NCBI GenBank assembly: GCA_019423745.1
Contig: JAHZAV010000006.1
Location: 46,127 to 110,126 of the forward strand
Direction: 5' to 3'
Length of the DNA stretch: 64,000 nt
Origin: Lachnospiraceae bacterium
Lineage (GTDB): Bacteria; Bacillota; Clostridia; Lachnospirales; Lachnospiraceae
A program made the translations under genes and the position numbers. Positions within the stretch are counted from its first letter, which is position 1. Each line of letters starts with the position of its first letter. Shown here one piece after another: positions 25,493 to 35,336 of this stretch. The notes beneath the pieces were generated by a model, which was given only the letters and a program-made list of their open reading frames with translations, did not search any database and was not told the origin of the DNA.

Positions 25493-27001
25493 TTAGCATT
25501 TAATCTCTCTTAACATATGGTAAATCGCTTCCATATCAAGGGCTTCCCGAAGCCCTTTTGCCAGCGCCTGATACTGTTTTTCTTTGTATTCCTGAAAATT
25601 GGTTCCTTTAAGCGAATCCCCATTCAAACCTTTTTTCTTTGCCAATATTTGAAGCATACCTTGTGCCACATAACTGCTGTCAAAAATTCCATGAATATAG
25701 GTTCCTGCCGCCTGCCCTTTGCATACACCCAGGATTTCTTCCTTTCTCTTTGCCAAAACCTGTGCTTCCCCTATCAGTTTTGTTTTTCCCATATGAATTT
25801 CATATCCTTCATAGGCAGCACCTGACAGACTTTCATAAACGCCGCTAAGTACCTCCAGGTTTCCCTGTATGCGAGTTCTCGTCTTCTGTTTCTGAAAAAC
25901 AGTTTCCACCGGAAGAAGCCCCATGCCCCGCATGCTTCCTCCCTCTTCCGTATGTTCCGGGTCTGCAAGGATTTCTCCCATCATCTGATAGCCGCCGCAT
26001 ATGCCAAACAATAGCGTACCTTTTTTCATCAGTTTGAAAATGGAGGCCTCCATGCCGGATGTCCTCATCCATTTTAAATCTCCCATTGTATTTTTGCTTC
26101 CAGGAAGCAAAATCAGATCCGGATGCCCCAGCTCCTGCGGGGAAGAGACGTAGCGTACCTCCACCTGCTCCACAGACTCTAAAGGAGCAAGATCCGTATA
26201 ATTGGAGATTCTGGGAAAGCGAATGGCCGCAATTTCAATGGCTGCCTTTTGCGTTTTCCCTGTACGTTTTCCTGCTTCCAGACGCTGTGATATACTGTCC
26301 TCTTCCTCTATATCAACGGAAAGCATAGGGATTGTTCCCACCACGGGAATCCTTGTCTTTTCCTCCAGCATGGCGATTCCCGGATCTAAAATGGATTTAT
26401 CTCCCCGGAATTTATTGATGAGCAGTCCCTGGATCCGCTTTCTTTCTTCCGGTTCCAACAATGCCACTGTACCATACAGCTGGGCAAATACGCCGCCTCT
26501 GTCTATGTCACCGGCAAGTAAGACAGGCGCATCCAACATTTGGGCAAGGCCCATATTTACAATATCGTTTTCCTTCAGATTAATCTCTGCCGGACTGCCT
26601 GCTCCTTCTACCACGAGAATATCGTAATCTTTAGCTAACTGGCGGCAGGCATTTAATATATCGGGAACAAATTTCTTTTTGCAGGCAAAATACTCACGTG
26701 CACTCATATTTCCCAGAACTTCCCCGTTGACGATGACCTGAGATCCGGTGTCAGTTGTAGGCTTTAATAAAATGGGATTCATATAGACAGAAGGTCTGGT
26801 CATAGCTGCTTCTGCCTGCACTGCCTGGGCTCTTCCCATTTCCAGGCCATCTTCTGTAATGTAGGAATTCAACGCCATATTCTGGGACTTAAAAGGTGCT
26901 GTTCGAAACCCATCCTCTTTAAAGATACGGCAAAGTCCTGCCGTTAAAAGGCTCTTTCCAGCCCCAGACATGGTCCCTTGAATCATAATTACTTTTGCCA
27001 T
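25493..27001 (-). CDS. cbiP: Cobyric acid synthase (amidotransferase)
   Basis: 502 aa. An N-terminal ATPase with GTMSGAGKS and a C-terminal class I glutaminase-like domain with nucleophile Cys in FGICGGYQMMGE. It amidates four side chains of adenosylcobyrinate a,c-diamide. The start at 27001 has AAGGAGA upstream and overlaps cobD by 13 bases. A longer in-frame start adds ten basic residues. Confidence 0.94.
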   Translation of the reverse strand: MAKVIMIQGTMSGAGKSLLTAGLCRIFKEDGFRTAPFKSQNMALNSYITEDGLEMGRAQAVQAEAAMTRPSVYMNPILLKPTTDTGSQVIVNGEVLGNMSAREYFACKKKFVPDILNACRQLAKDYDILVVEGAGSPAEINLKENDIVNMGLAQMLDAPVLLAGDIDRGGVFAQLYGTVALLEPEERKRIQGLLINKFRGDKSILDPGIAMLEEKTRIPVVGTIPMLSVDIEEEDSISQRLEAGKRTGKTQKAAIEIAAIRFPRISNYTDLAPLESVEQVEVRYVSSPQELGHPDLILLPGSKNTMGDLKWMRTSGMEASIFKLMKKGTLLFGICGGYQMMGEILADPEHTEEGGSMRGMGLLPVETVFQKQKTRTRIQGNLEVLSGVYESLSGAAYEGYEIHMGKTKLIGEAQVLAKRKEEILGVCKGQAAGTYIHGIFDSSYVAQGMLQILAKKKGLNGDSLKGTNFQEYKEKQYQALAKGLREALDMEAIYHMLREIKC

Positions 27002-28056
27002 CGCTCTCTCCTTTTTCCGGTTTCCCCGCATGTTTTCAAAACATCCAGAAGCTTTATATTGTCCTCATGTTTCCGGATTCCGATCCGATACGTTCCTTTT
27101 CGGATTCCGGTAAAACTGGCTCCGTCTCTGATATAAATTCCCTGTCCCAGGCACTTTTCCTGCAAATCTTCCTCCCCTTCAAACATACAGAAGATGGTAT
27201 CAGACGGCCACACAAAAAATCCTTGCTTTTTCAGTTCCTGTTCCATCCACTTTTCTTCTTTCAAAAGAAATTCCCTTGTTTTCCTTACAAACTCTTCCTC
27301 CTTCAATGCAGCGCATCCTGCAAGCTGTGCCGGCCAGGACACATTCCAGGGGGGAAGCATACGAGCAAGTGTTTCTGCCATCTCTTCTGTTCCTGCCAGA
27401 GCATACCCAAGTCTAAGGCCCGGCATGGCATATAGTTTTGTAAATGCCCGAAGAATGAGAATCCGGGGATATTTCTCCTGTAGATGCCGAAGGGAATTTC
27501 TCTCTCCCTGTCTTGTAAATTCTAAAAAGCACTCATCGATCACAAGCAGGATCTTCTTTCTGTGGCATAGCAAGGCCAGATGTTCCAGAAAAATTTCATC
27601 TGCCAAAGTGCCAGTGGGATTGTTGGGATTGCACAGGAATACTGCCTGAATATTCTCGTCTTCCAGCTGCTTAAGCATTCTTTCTGTAAACCGATATCCC
27701 TCCTCTGGCTTTGCCAGATACCTAGATACCTGCCAACCATGAAGGCGAAGGGCTTTTTCATATTCACTGAAGGTAGGTCCCATAACAACTGCTTTTCCGG
27801 GTCCGAAAGCTGCTGCTGTCCCGTAGATCAGTTCTACAGCTCCGTTTCCTGTTACAACCCGCTTTTCCGAAATCTCAAATTTCCTTCCCAGGGCTTTTTC
27901 AAGTTCCCTTTTTTCAATATCCGGATACTGGAAAGAAAGGGACACCCCTTTTAGGGCCGCCTTCTCGACAGATTCCGGCATTCCAAAAGGATTAATATTA
28001 ACAGAGAAGTCTAATGTAATGTTTTTATGAAAAATATTTCCGCCGTGTTCTTCCAT
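26989..28056 (-). CDS. cobD: L-threonine-O-3-phosphate decarboxylase CobD
   Basis: 355 aa fold-type I PLP aminotransferase-like protein: NPNNPTGTL near residue 141, DECFLEF, and the PLP Lys in AFTKLYAMPGLRLGY. It makes (R)-1-aminopropan-2-ol phosphate for the nucleotide loop. The N terminus (HGGNIF, FSVNINPFG) is typical of CobD rather than HisC. It sits between cbiB and cbiP. Confidence 0.92.
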   Translation of the reverse strand: MEEHGGNIFHKNITLDFSVNINPFGMPESVEKAALKGVSLSFQYPDIEKRELEKALGRKFEISEKRVVTGNGAVELIYGTAAAFGPGKAVVMGPTFSEYEKALRLHGWQVSRYLAKPEEGYRFTERMLKQLEDENIQAVFLCNPNNPTGTLADEIFLEHLALLCHRKKILLVIDECFLEFTRQGERNSLRHLQEKYPRILILRAFTKLYAMPGLRLGYALAGTEEMAETLARMLPPWNVSWPAQLAGCAALKEEEFVRKTREFLLKEEKWMEQELKKQGFFVWPSDTIFCMFEGEEDLQEKCLGQGIYIRDGASFTGIRKGTYRIGIRKHEDNIKLLDVLKTCGETGKRRERWQK

Positions 28057-28112
28057 GTTTCTCCTCTTTCTCTATACAATGAATGACATTTCTAACTGTT
28101 TCATGGTCGTTT

Positions 28113-29111
28113 TTACATCCACCAAATAAATGCTGCCTTTATTCCCGCCAGCACAAGGAACTGTAAAATCACTGCTACATATTCCAGGCGACACGCCAGA
28201 GAAATATCTTCCCGCCTTACCGGACGAATAGGATCTCCAATGGTAGGTTTTTTATAGAGCTCTCCAAAATACCAGGCATCTCCTGCAAGCTGCACCTGAA
28301 GAGCACCTGCCATCACTGCCTCTGTCTGTGCCGCATTTGGGCTTTTGTGATTATGCCGGTCTCTTCGATAGATCTTCCATGCATTCTTGCCGTCCAGTTT
28401 CATCAAAAAAGAAGCGCCAATCATAAATATGGCACTGATCCTGGCTGGAATAAAGTTTACCACATCATCCAGTCGGGCAGCACATGACCCGAGATACCGA
28501 TACGTTTCATTCCGGTAGCCAATCATAGAATCCATTGTATTAATGGCCTTATAGAAAACGCCCCCCAAAGGACCTGCTAATATCATATAAAATAAGGGGG
28601 CTGTCACTCCATCTGAAGTATTCTCCGCCACCGTTTCCACAGCTGCTTTAATGACACCTTCCTCTGTGAGGGCTTTGGTATCCCGCCCTACAATCATGGA
28701 GACCGCTTTCCTTCCCGCCTCCAGTCCGTCTTTCTCCAGTGCGGTATATACTTTCATACTCTCTGTCTTCAAAGATTTTGTCGCCAGCATCTGCCAGCAA
28801 AGAATGCAGGAAAGTGCAAAAGAAAATACCGGGTGAACCCGGTCTGCTGCTTTGAGAATGACAGCCGGAATCAACACAGAAAAGAATAACACAATGAAAA
28901 CAAGAAACACTCCGGCTATCTGTAACCACCGTTTTGTATCTGGAAAAACTTTTCTCAGAACCTTTTCTGTCCCTGTAATCAGATGTCCGATCCCCTGTAC
29001 CGGATGCCAGAGACAATGCGGATCTCCCAAAATAAAATCAAATATAAATCCGATGCAAAGTGCCGCCAATGACTGTACCATCCAGCTGTCCATCCTTCCA
29101 TTTTTCTTCAT
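28113..29111 (-). CDS. cbiB: Adenosylcobinamide-phosphate synthase CbiB
   Basis: 332 aa, integral membrane. It has FDFILGDPHCLWHPVQGIG near the N terminus and the central AENTSDGVTAPLFY signature. It attaches the aminopropanol arm to cobyrate. The start is uncertain: it overlaps cobC by 74 bases here, and in-frame ATGs at 29093 and 29081 would shorten the overlap; no site has a perfect ribosome binding sequence. Confidence 0.9.
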   Translation of the reverse strand: MKKNGRMDSWMVQSLAALCIGFIFDFILGDPHCLWHPVQGIGHLITGTEKVLRKVFPDTKRWLQIAGVFLVFIVLFFSVLIPAVILKAADRVHPVFSFALSCILCWQMLATKSLKTESMKVYTALEKDGLEAGRKAVSMIVGRDTKALTEEGVIKAAVETVAENTSDGVTAPLFYMILAGPLGGVFYKAINTMDSMIGYRNETYRYLGSCAARLDDVVNFIPARISAIFMIGASFLMKLDGKNAWKIYRRDRHNHKSPNAAQTEAVMAGALQVQLAGDAWYFGELYKKPTIGDPIRPVRREDISLACRLEYVAVILQFLVLAGIKAAFIWWM

Positions 29112-29643
29112 CTATTTCCACAAGATAGCCTTCGCCGTTTTCTACGTTCCAGGCATAGTAATCACTACCTGATATGATCCGCGACATAACAGCCATAATC
29201 ACTCCTCCGTGAACTATGCAACCAATTGTCTGATCCCCTCGTTTTTGTCCGATTTCTACAGCCTTTATAAGAGCTTTCACACATCGGTCATTAAAATCTG
29301 AAATTGCCTCCCCTTCCGGAAATGGCAGAGAACCGCCACTTTTTACAAAGTCATCATACCAGGGAATCCCTTCCAGCTCCTTGTGAGTTTTCCCTTCCAA
29401 TTTTCCAAAATCACATTCCCGAAAATCTTCAATAATTTCTGGATTTTCTTCCCCAAAAACAACTTTTGCTGTCTGCAGACACCGTTTCATAGGGCTGGAA
29501 AACACGTGATCCACCGCAGGATATACCCGTTTTTCCAGAATAAGCATTCCTTCTTCTGTCACGGACTCATCGCTTCTTCCTCCAATAAAACGATGTTCCC
29601 GGTTCCCTTTTGTCTGTCCATGTCGGACCAATATGATCTTCAT
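29038..29643 (-). CDS. cobC: Histidine phosphatase, probable alpha-ribazole phosphatase
   Basis: 201 aa. The RHG motif LVRHGQTKGN is at the N terminus and the second His is in IVHGGVIMAVM near residue 144. Placement between cobS and cbiB supports alpha-ribazole-5'-phosphate phosphatase (CobC). The phosphoglycerate-mutase-like fold alone would not define the substrate. Confidence 0.87.
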   Translation of the reverse strand: MKIILVRHGQTKGNREHRFIGGRSDESVTEEGMLILEKRVYPAVDHVFSSPMKRCLQTAKVVFGEENPEIIEDFRECDFGKLEGKTHKELEGIPWYDDFVKSGGSLPFPEGEAISDFNDRCVKALIKAVEIGQKRGDQTIGCIVHGGVIMAVMSRIISGSDYYAWNVENGEGYLVEIDEEKWKDGQLDGTVIGGTLHRIYI

Positions 29644-29647
29644 AGTT

Positions 29648-30406
29648 CTATCTCACCACCGCTGCTACAAGAAGAAAGACCAGCTCAATAAGCTGGACAA
29701 AATATCCTGCCAAATCTCCGGTGATTCCTCCAAATTGTTTCTTACTTATATAATAGTACCAAATATAAACAACTGCTGCCGCAAGAAGAAAGAGCCATCC
29801 GTACTTTCCTCCGAATAGAACGATCAGCACAACACAAAAAATAAGCAACGCTCCAAGTACTGCAGCTCCTGCTCTTTTTTGGGCTTTTCCTGCAAACATG
29901 GTAACATAGGAGCCCGTTTTTTTTGCTTTAGGAAAACAAATGACAGACAGACCGCTTAACGTCCGGCTGATCACAAATCCAACACTGACACAAAAAAGAC
30001 CCTCTCCAGGATGGATACTGTTCCATGCTCCGAAAGAAAGAAGAAGATAAATTCCAAATCCCATCACCGCAAAGGCTCCTACATGACTGTCCTTTAAGAT
30101 CTCCAGTTTTTTCTTCGCATCTCCCCAGGATGCCAGTGCATCTTTTGTATCCATATATCCGTCCATATGGATACCCCCGGAAATCCAAAGAGGCAGCGCC
30201 GTAAGAACAGCGGCTGACAACTGACGGGGAAAGGAAAAAACTTCTGCTGCCCACACAGCGCCATATATCACTGCTCCAATTACTGCTCCTATCAAAGGAA
30301 AAAAGCACATGACATACTCCATGGACGACTTCTCCCAGTCTGTCTGCGGAACCGGGATCCTTGAATACATGCCAAACGCAATCAAAAAACTGCTGATATA
30401 TTTCAT
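29648..30406 (-). CDS. cobS: Cobalamin synthase CobS (adenosylcobinamide-GDP ribazoletransferase)
   Basis: 252 aa membrane protein with the family motif GGIHMDGYMDTKDA near residue 76 and DSHVGAFAV. It joins adenosylcobinamide-GDP and alpha-ribazole at the membrane. It overlaps cobU by four bases (ATGA). Confidence 0.92.
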   Translation of the reverse strand: MKYISSFLIAFGMYSRIPVPQTDWEKSSMEYVMCFFPLIGAVIGAVIYGAVWAAEVFSFPRQLSAAVLTALPLWISGGIHMDGYMDTKDALASWGDAKKKLEILKDSHVGAFAVMGFGIYLLLSFGAWNSIHPGEGLFCVSVGFVISRTLSGLSVICFPKAKKTGSYVTMFAGKAQKRAGAAVLGALLIFCVVLIVLFGGKYGWLFLLAAAVVYIWYYYISKKQFGGITGDLAGYFVQLIELVFLLVAAVVR

Positions 30407-30930
30407 ACCGGCAATGCTCCTTTCAGCACAAGCGGAAGGCCAAATTTCACCTCAATCACCACATCTGCCTCCTTTGCAAGTTTCTGATTCACTCTTCCAG
30501 ATTCCCGGACATACCGGCGCATTTCCGGATCCATGGGAACTTCCGAAAAAGAATCCTGGGCAATGACAATCATATCTTCTACCTGGTTTTTGATATGCCG
30601 GATTCCCTTCATAATGTAATCGGATACCGGTTCGTCTTTCTGCGCCTGTGGGGAGTACATCTCATTTGCCAGCAGATTGGTCATACATTCTAAAAGCACC
30701 AGCCTTTGTCCGCACAAATCTATGGTTTCCAGGGAAATTCCCTGTTCCATCGTGATAAAATGTTTTCCTTTTCGCATAGCTCTATGGTCTTCAATCCGTT
30801 TTTCCATTTCTTCGTCAATGTCCTGCAGTGTGGCAAGATACACTTTTTCTCCTGGACAAAGCTTTACTGCAAGATCTTCTGCATACTCAGATTTCCCGCT
30901 TCCGCTCCCTCCAAATATCATGTAAAGCAT
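30403..30930 (-). CDS. cobU: Adenosylcobinamide kinase / guanylyltransferase CobU
   Basis: 175 aa. The P-loop GGSGSGKSEY is at the N terminus and the EDHRAMR segment near residue 47 holds the guanylylated His region. It phosphorylates adenosylcobinamide and adds GMP. Gly-Ser replaces the more usual Ala-Arg in the P-loop. It lies 11 bases after cobT. Confidence 0.9.
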   Translation of the reverse strand: MLYMIFGGSGSGKSEYAEDLAVKLCPGEKVYLATLQDIDEEMEKRIEDHRAMRKGKHFITMEQGISLETIDLCGQRLVLLECMTNLLANEMYSPQAQKDEPVSDYIMKGIRHIKNQVEDMIVIAQDSFSEVPMDPEMRRYVRESGRVNQKLAKEADVVIEVKFGLPLVLKGALPV

Positions 30931-30941
30931 CGTTTCCTCCT

Positions 30942-31994
30942 TTAAAGAGGCTGATACGCCTCGATCTGAATTCCATCAAAATCCGGCATATACCGGTACA
31001 CTTCCAAAGTCAGGTCCAGAAGGGGCATAAGAGCAACTGCTCCGGTACCTTCTCCTAGTTTCATCCCGCATCGGATAAAAGGCTCTTTGCCAAGTTCTTT
31101 TAAAATCAGTTCCATTCCCCCTTCTCCGGACATGTGGGATGGCAGGATATAATCAGAAACTCTGGGTTCCATCCGACAGGCAAGAAGAGCTGCTGTAGCT
31201 GAAATAAATCCATCCATCACCACTGGAAGACGGTATATGGCTCCGCCAAGAAATACTCCTGCAAGCCCGCCGATATCAAGGCCTCCCACCTTGGATAACA
31301 CATCCAGCGGATCCAAAGGATCCGGCTGATTAATCTCAATGGCTCGTTTGATAACCTGGCGCTTTCTTTTCAGTCCTTCATCACTTAGCCCTGCTCCCTT
31401 CCCTGTCATTTCTTCCGGAGATCTTCCTAATAATACAGAAGCGACTGCGCTGCTTGTGGTAGTATTTCCAATTCCCATTTCTCCTGTGAGAAGGATCTGA
31501 TCCCCCTTTTCCTTACAGCGCCTGGCTGCACGGATCCCGACCTGAATGGCTTCCTTTGCCTCTTCCTTTGACATGGCCGGACCTTTTGCCATATTGTTTG
31601 TTCCCCAGGCTACCTTATCTTCATACACCTTTGTCTTCGTCTGTACTCCTATATCGACAGGAAATACGCCCACACCAGCCTTCCTGCTCATGAAGCAGGC
31701 AGAGGTTTTCCCAGCCGCGAAATTGTCTGTCACCACAGCTGTTACGCTGCTGTCTGTCTGGGAAACGCCTTCTTCTACAACTCCATTATCTGCGCACATT
31801 ACAATCAATGTTTTTTTATCTATAGAAACTTTTTCATTTCCAGTTATGCCCGCAATCTGTATAATAGCATCTTCCAGTCTTCCAAGCCCATATAAAGGTT
31901 TTGCAATCTGCATCCAGCGGGTTTTACATCGCTCCATTGCAGCTTGATCCAATTCAGATATGTTAAGGCTGATGTTTTCTTTTGTTTTTTCCAT
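30942..31994 (-). CDS. cobT: Nicotinate-nucleotide:DMB phosphoribosyltransferase CobT
   Basis: 350 aa. It has GEMGIGNTTTSSA near residue 170 and a C-terminal KLGEGTGAVAL with the catalytic Glu. It activates the lower-ligand base to alpha-ribazole phosphate. It overlaps the end of cbiA by 32 bases. No bluB or bza genes for making a lower ligand are in the window, so the base may be scavenged or made elsewhere. Confidence 0.94.
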   Translation of the reverse strand: MEKTKENISLNISELDQAAMERCKTRWMQIAKPLYGLGRLEDAIIQIAGITGNEKVSIDKKTLIVMCADNGVVEEGVSQTDSSVTAVVTDNFAAGKTSACFMSRKAGVGVFPVDIGVQTKTKVYEDKVAWGTNNMAKGPAMSKEEAKEAIQVGIRAARRCKEKGDQILLTGEMGIGNTTTSSAVASVLLGRSPEEMTGKGAGLSDEGLKRKRQVIKRAIEINQPDPLDPLDVLSKVGGLDIGGLAGVFLGGAIYRLPVVMDGFISATAALLACRMEPRVSDYILPSHMSGEGGMELILKELGKEPFIRCGMKLGEGTGAVALMPLLDLTLEVYRYMPDFDGIQIEAYQPL

Positions 31995-33357
31995 ACGCTT
32001 CTGCCTTTCTTACAAACCTTTCAGCCCACTTGGGCTGAGAATAGAGATAAAGATGGGAAAATCCGGCATAGAATGTTTCTCCTGTTACGCCACAGTCCCA
32101 CGTTCTTCCGGTAATAGGTTTTTCTGCCAGGAAAGACTCCCCATTTGCATCCGTATCCATATAATGAAACTCATGTCCCCGGATGCTCTCTTTTTCTTTT
32201 GCAAATGGTCCGTCTTTCTTTGCTGTCAGTGACACATAACCAAACCGGGACAGCTTTCCTTTGTAATGGCTTTTTCCCGGCAAAAATCCGGTCATTTGAT
32301 AATGCCTCCCCTGAGGATTTTCCATTTCTTCCTGAAGATAAAGAAATCCCCCGCACTCTGCCATACATGGCATTCCAGATAAAAGAGCCTGCTTCACCGC
32401 CTGCCTCATGGAATGATTCCCTTCCAGCTGAGGGCCATAAAGTTCCGGGTATCCTCCACCCAGCAAAAGGGCATCTGCTTCCCTGGGAAGCTCTTTGTCG
32501 GAAAGAGGAGAAAATTCAACCAGAGTCGCGCCAAGCTTTTGGAGCAGTGTAAGATTATCTTTATAGTAGAAAGCAAAAGCTGCATCTTTTGCCACAGCCA
32601 CTACCGGAGATGCGTTACACGTTTCTATGTGATTTATCAGACTTGTTTTCTCCTCCAAATCCGGTGCAGATGATGCAATCTTCTCCAGCAATGGAAGATC
32701 AAGTGTCTGGCGACACTGTATTTCCAGTCTTTTTAACTTTTCCTTCCATCTGCTTACTTCACCTGGCATTACCAGACCCAAATGACGGCTTTCCAAATCC
32801 ACTTCTTTCATCTTGGGGAGATAACCGCATACCTTTATTCCCAGCTCCTCTTCCGCCATTTTTTTCATACTTTCATATCTTGCTTCTGAAAGATTATTAA
32901 AAATGACTCCCTTTATCTGGCTGTCTTTGCGAAATTCCAGAAATCCTTTTAATAGGGCTATGACAGATACACTGGTCTTTGCAGCATCCGCCACAAGAAC
33001 AACAGGAGCTTTCAGCGTCTTTGCCACATCATAGGTACTTGCCGAAAGGGAAGTACCTGCCAGTCCGTCATAATAGCCCATCACTCCTTCAATCACAGAG
33101 AGATCTGCCTTTTTTGCATCTTCTAGAAAAAGCTGCCTTACCAGTTCTTCTCCTGCAAAAAAAGTATCCAGATTTTTGGAGGCTGTCCCGATCACAGTTT
33201 CATGGAACATCGGGTCGATATAATCTGGTCCGCATTTAAAGGATGCCATTTTTTTCCCTGCTGTCAGAAAAGAAGTTAAAATTCCACAGACTGCCAGCGT
33301 CTTTCCGCTTCCGCTTCCCGGTGCTGCTATAACAAGTCTTGGCGTGTGTCTGTTCAT
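31963..33357 (-). CDS. cbiA: Cobyrinic acid a,c-diamide synthase CbiA
   Basis: 464 aa. It has the N-terminal ATPase motif APGSGSGKTLA and a C-terminal glutaminase with Cys in CMAECGGFLYL. It amidates the a and c carboxylates of cobyrinate. The start overlaps the stop of the cbiJET fusion as ATGA. Confidence 0.94.
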   Translation of the reverse strand: MNRHTPRLVIAAPGSGSGKTLAVCGILTSFLTAGKKMASFKCGPDYIDPMFHETVIGTASKNLDTFFAGEELVRQLFLEDAKKADLSVIEGVMGYYDGLAGTSLSASTYDVAKTLKAPVVLVADAAKTSVSVIALLKGFLEFRKDSQIKGVIFNNLSEARYESMKKMAEEELGIKVCGYLPKMKEVDLESRHLGLVMPGEVSRWKEKLKRLEIQCRQTLDLPLLEKIASSAPDLEEKTSLINHIETCNASPVVAVAKDAAFAFYYKDNLTLLQKLGATLVEFSPLSDKELPREADALLLGGGYPELYGPQLEGNHSMRQAVKQALLSGMPCMAECGGFLYLQEEMENPQGRHYQMTGFLPGKSHYKGKLSRFGYVSLTAKKDGPFAKEKESIRGHEFHYMDTDANGESFLAEKPITGRTWDCGVTGETFYAGFSHLYLYSQPKWAERFVRKAEAYGKNKRKHQP

Positions 33358-35336
33358 TCCTCCTCTCCTTTCTTTCCTTCAAAAGTAACGATATAAATCG
33401 GGTTCTGCCCTGTCATCATTTGATACTTTCCTACCGTTTTTCCCTGCGCCATCTGGATCTGCATAATATCTGCCTCCACTTTAGGATGATGTTTCATATA
33501 TTGCGTACATTCCGCAAGTGTATTTAACGTAATGGCGGATATTACAATTTTTGCCGCAGGATTTTTTTTCCAAATCGTTTCCAAAATGGCAGTCAGATTC
33601 CCACTGCTTCCTCCTACAAATGCAACATCAGGAGCCGGAAGAGAATCCAGCGCCTCTGGAGCTTCTCCGTGAATCACCTGAATATTGGATACATGAAAAT
33701 GCCGTTTATTTTTATGAATCAGTGCGATACCTTCTACTTTCTTTTCGATTGCATAAACGGTGCCATCAATAGCTTTTTTTGCAAGAGCTACCGATACAGA
33801 TCCGGTTCCGGCCCCCACATCATAAATCACTGCCTCTTTTTTCGGATTCATTTTTGAAAGAATGACACTTCTGATTCCACTTTTTGTCATAGGTATTTTG
33901 CCGCGGATGAAGCTGGAATCCTCTGTTTCCAAAGGTATCTCTTCCATAAGTGTTTTGGAAAGTTCCACATACATCACACTTAGACTGCCCCAAATCCTTT
34001 TCTTTCCTGCCAGGCGCCTTGCCATGCCCCATACAATGTTCTCTTTGGGATACGACAGCCTGCTTCCCACATAGACCATTGCTGTCCCGTACCCGTATCT
34101 GCATAGTTTTACCAGCACAGTTTCTATATCATGCCCGCTGCTTACCAGCAGAAAAATCTTACCATATTCTCTTAAATAATCCACGTAATTACAGGTTCGT
34201 CCATGGATACTAAGAAGAGGGGTATGTTCTATCCCTACCCCTACGCGGGCCGCCATAAAAGATATGGATGAAATTCCCGGAATAATAGACATCTCATATT
34301 CTTTTAACGCCTCTTTTAACTTGGCTGCTCCACTGTAAAAACTAATATCACCGGAAAGCAAAATGACAATACGGCGATATCTGGAATTATTCCGAAGAAA
34401 TTCCTCTATCTTATCTGCCCGATATTCTTCGTATCGTTCTGCTGCAATTCCTTCTGCTACTTTCAGCATCCTTTTTGCACCGATCAATACGTCTGCAGAT
34501 TTCATTGCCTGCTCTGCTGCCTTCGTCAGCATTCCCGGGTCTCCAGGCCCAATGCCCACAAGTGTAATATGGCGGGTTCTTCTAAAGCCATATTTTTCTG
34601 CAAGCATCTGGAAAACTTCATGCAAAGTAAATCCCTTTTCCTGGGGTCTTCCAATGACAACCGCCACCGCTCCTGCCTTCTTAGCAGCCCGAAGCTTTTC
34701 TTCGTACCCGCCGCTTCGCCCGGATTCCTTAGTTACTAGATATTTTGCCTGTACATGCAAAAGAAGCTGTTCATTCATCTTCTGAGAAAAAGGCCCCTGC
34801 ATGGCAATTAAATGCTTCCCTTCGAATCCACTTTCTACCGCTTTTTGCACCGCTTCCTGGGTGGAAAGTACACGGAGAAAACACCTGGTTCGGTAATCGG
34901 GAATTTCTGTATAAGGTGCAAGTTCCTTGCTCCCTGTGGTAATTAAAATGTTTCCCTCTTTATCTTTCAGATAGCCTGCTGCCTCTTGTATACTATTTAC
35001 CCATACTGCATTGGTATCCTTCACGGACCCTTCCCGCAGTACACGGATATAGGAAATGCTTTCCTCTTTACACATTTTCTGTATATTGTTTGTCACTTCC
35101 ATAGCAAAAGGGTGGGTTGCGTCGATAACAAGCTCTGCCTGGCATCCATACGCCAGTTCTCTCATCCCTTCTACATCCAGTCTCCCGGCAAGAACGTGTA
35201 TATTCTCCCCGTCCTTCACCTGTTCTTTTCCATACTCTGTTGCTGTCAGGACATATACTTTTGGTGCATGTCCCCGTAAAAATTCCGCTATTTTCCGCCC
35301 CTCTGTTGTTCCTGCAAAAATCATAATACTAGCCAT
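33354..35336 (-). CDS. Triple fusion CbiJ-CbiE-CbiT
   Basis: 660 aa with three enzymes in line. Residues about 1-250 are CbiJ (cobalt-precorrin-6A reductase; FAGTTEGRKIAEFL, DATHPFA). About 255-455 is CbiE (C5 methyltransferase; LVGIGPGDPGML). About 465-655 is CbiT (C15 methyltransferase/C12 decarboxylase; SAM site YDVGAGTGSVS). These act consecutively on precorrin-6A. CbiE-CbiT fusion (CobL) is common; adding CbiJ is less so. The second of two close ATGs (35336) is chosen because AGGGG is eight bases upstream; it overlaps cbiH by eight bases. Confidence 0.9.
   Translation of the reverse strand: MASIMIFAGTTEGRKIAEFLRGHAPKVYVLTATEYGKEQVKDGENIHVLAGRLDVEGMRELAYGCQAELVIDATHPFAMEVTNNIQKMCKEESISYIRVLREGSVKDTNAVWVNSIQEAAGYLKDKEGNILITTGSKELAPYTEIPDYRTRCFLRVLSTQEAVQKAVESGFEGKHLIAMQGPFSQKMNEQLLLHVQAKYLVTKESGRSGGYEEKLRAAKKAGAVAVVIGRPQEKGFTLHEVFQMLAEKYGFRRTRHITLVGIGPGDPGMLTKAAEQAMKSADVLIGAKRMLKVAEGIAAERYEEYRADKIEEFLRNNSRYRRIVILLSGDISFYSGAAKLKEALKEYEMSIIPGISSISFMAARVGVGIEHTPLLSIHGRTCNYVDYLREYGKIFLLVSSGHDIETVLVKLCRYGYGTAMVYVGSRLSYPKENIVWGMARRLAGKKRIWGSLSVMYVELSKTLMEEIPLETEDSSFIRGKIPMTKSGIRSVILSKMNPKKEAVIYDVGAGTGSVSVALAKKAIDGTVYAIEKKVEGIALIHKNKRHFHVSNIQVIHGEAPEALDSLPAPDVAFVGGSSGNLTAILETIWKKNPAAKIVISAITLNTLAECTQYMKHHPKVEADIMQIQMAQGKTVGKYQMMTGQNPIYIVTFEGKKGEEE

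Noticed and set aside
28113..29643. cbiB/cobC overlap as a frameshift
   Set aside because: Both proteins are complete; the overlap is explained by an uncertain cbiB start with internal ATGs at 29093 and 29081.
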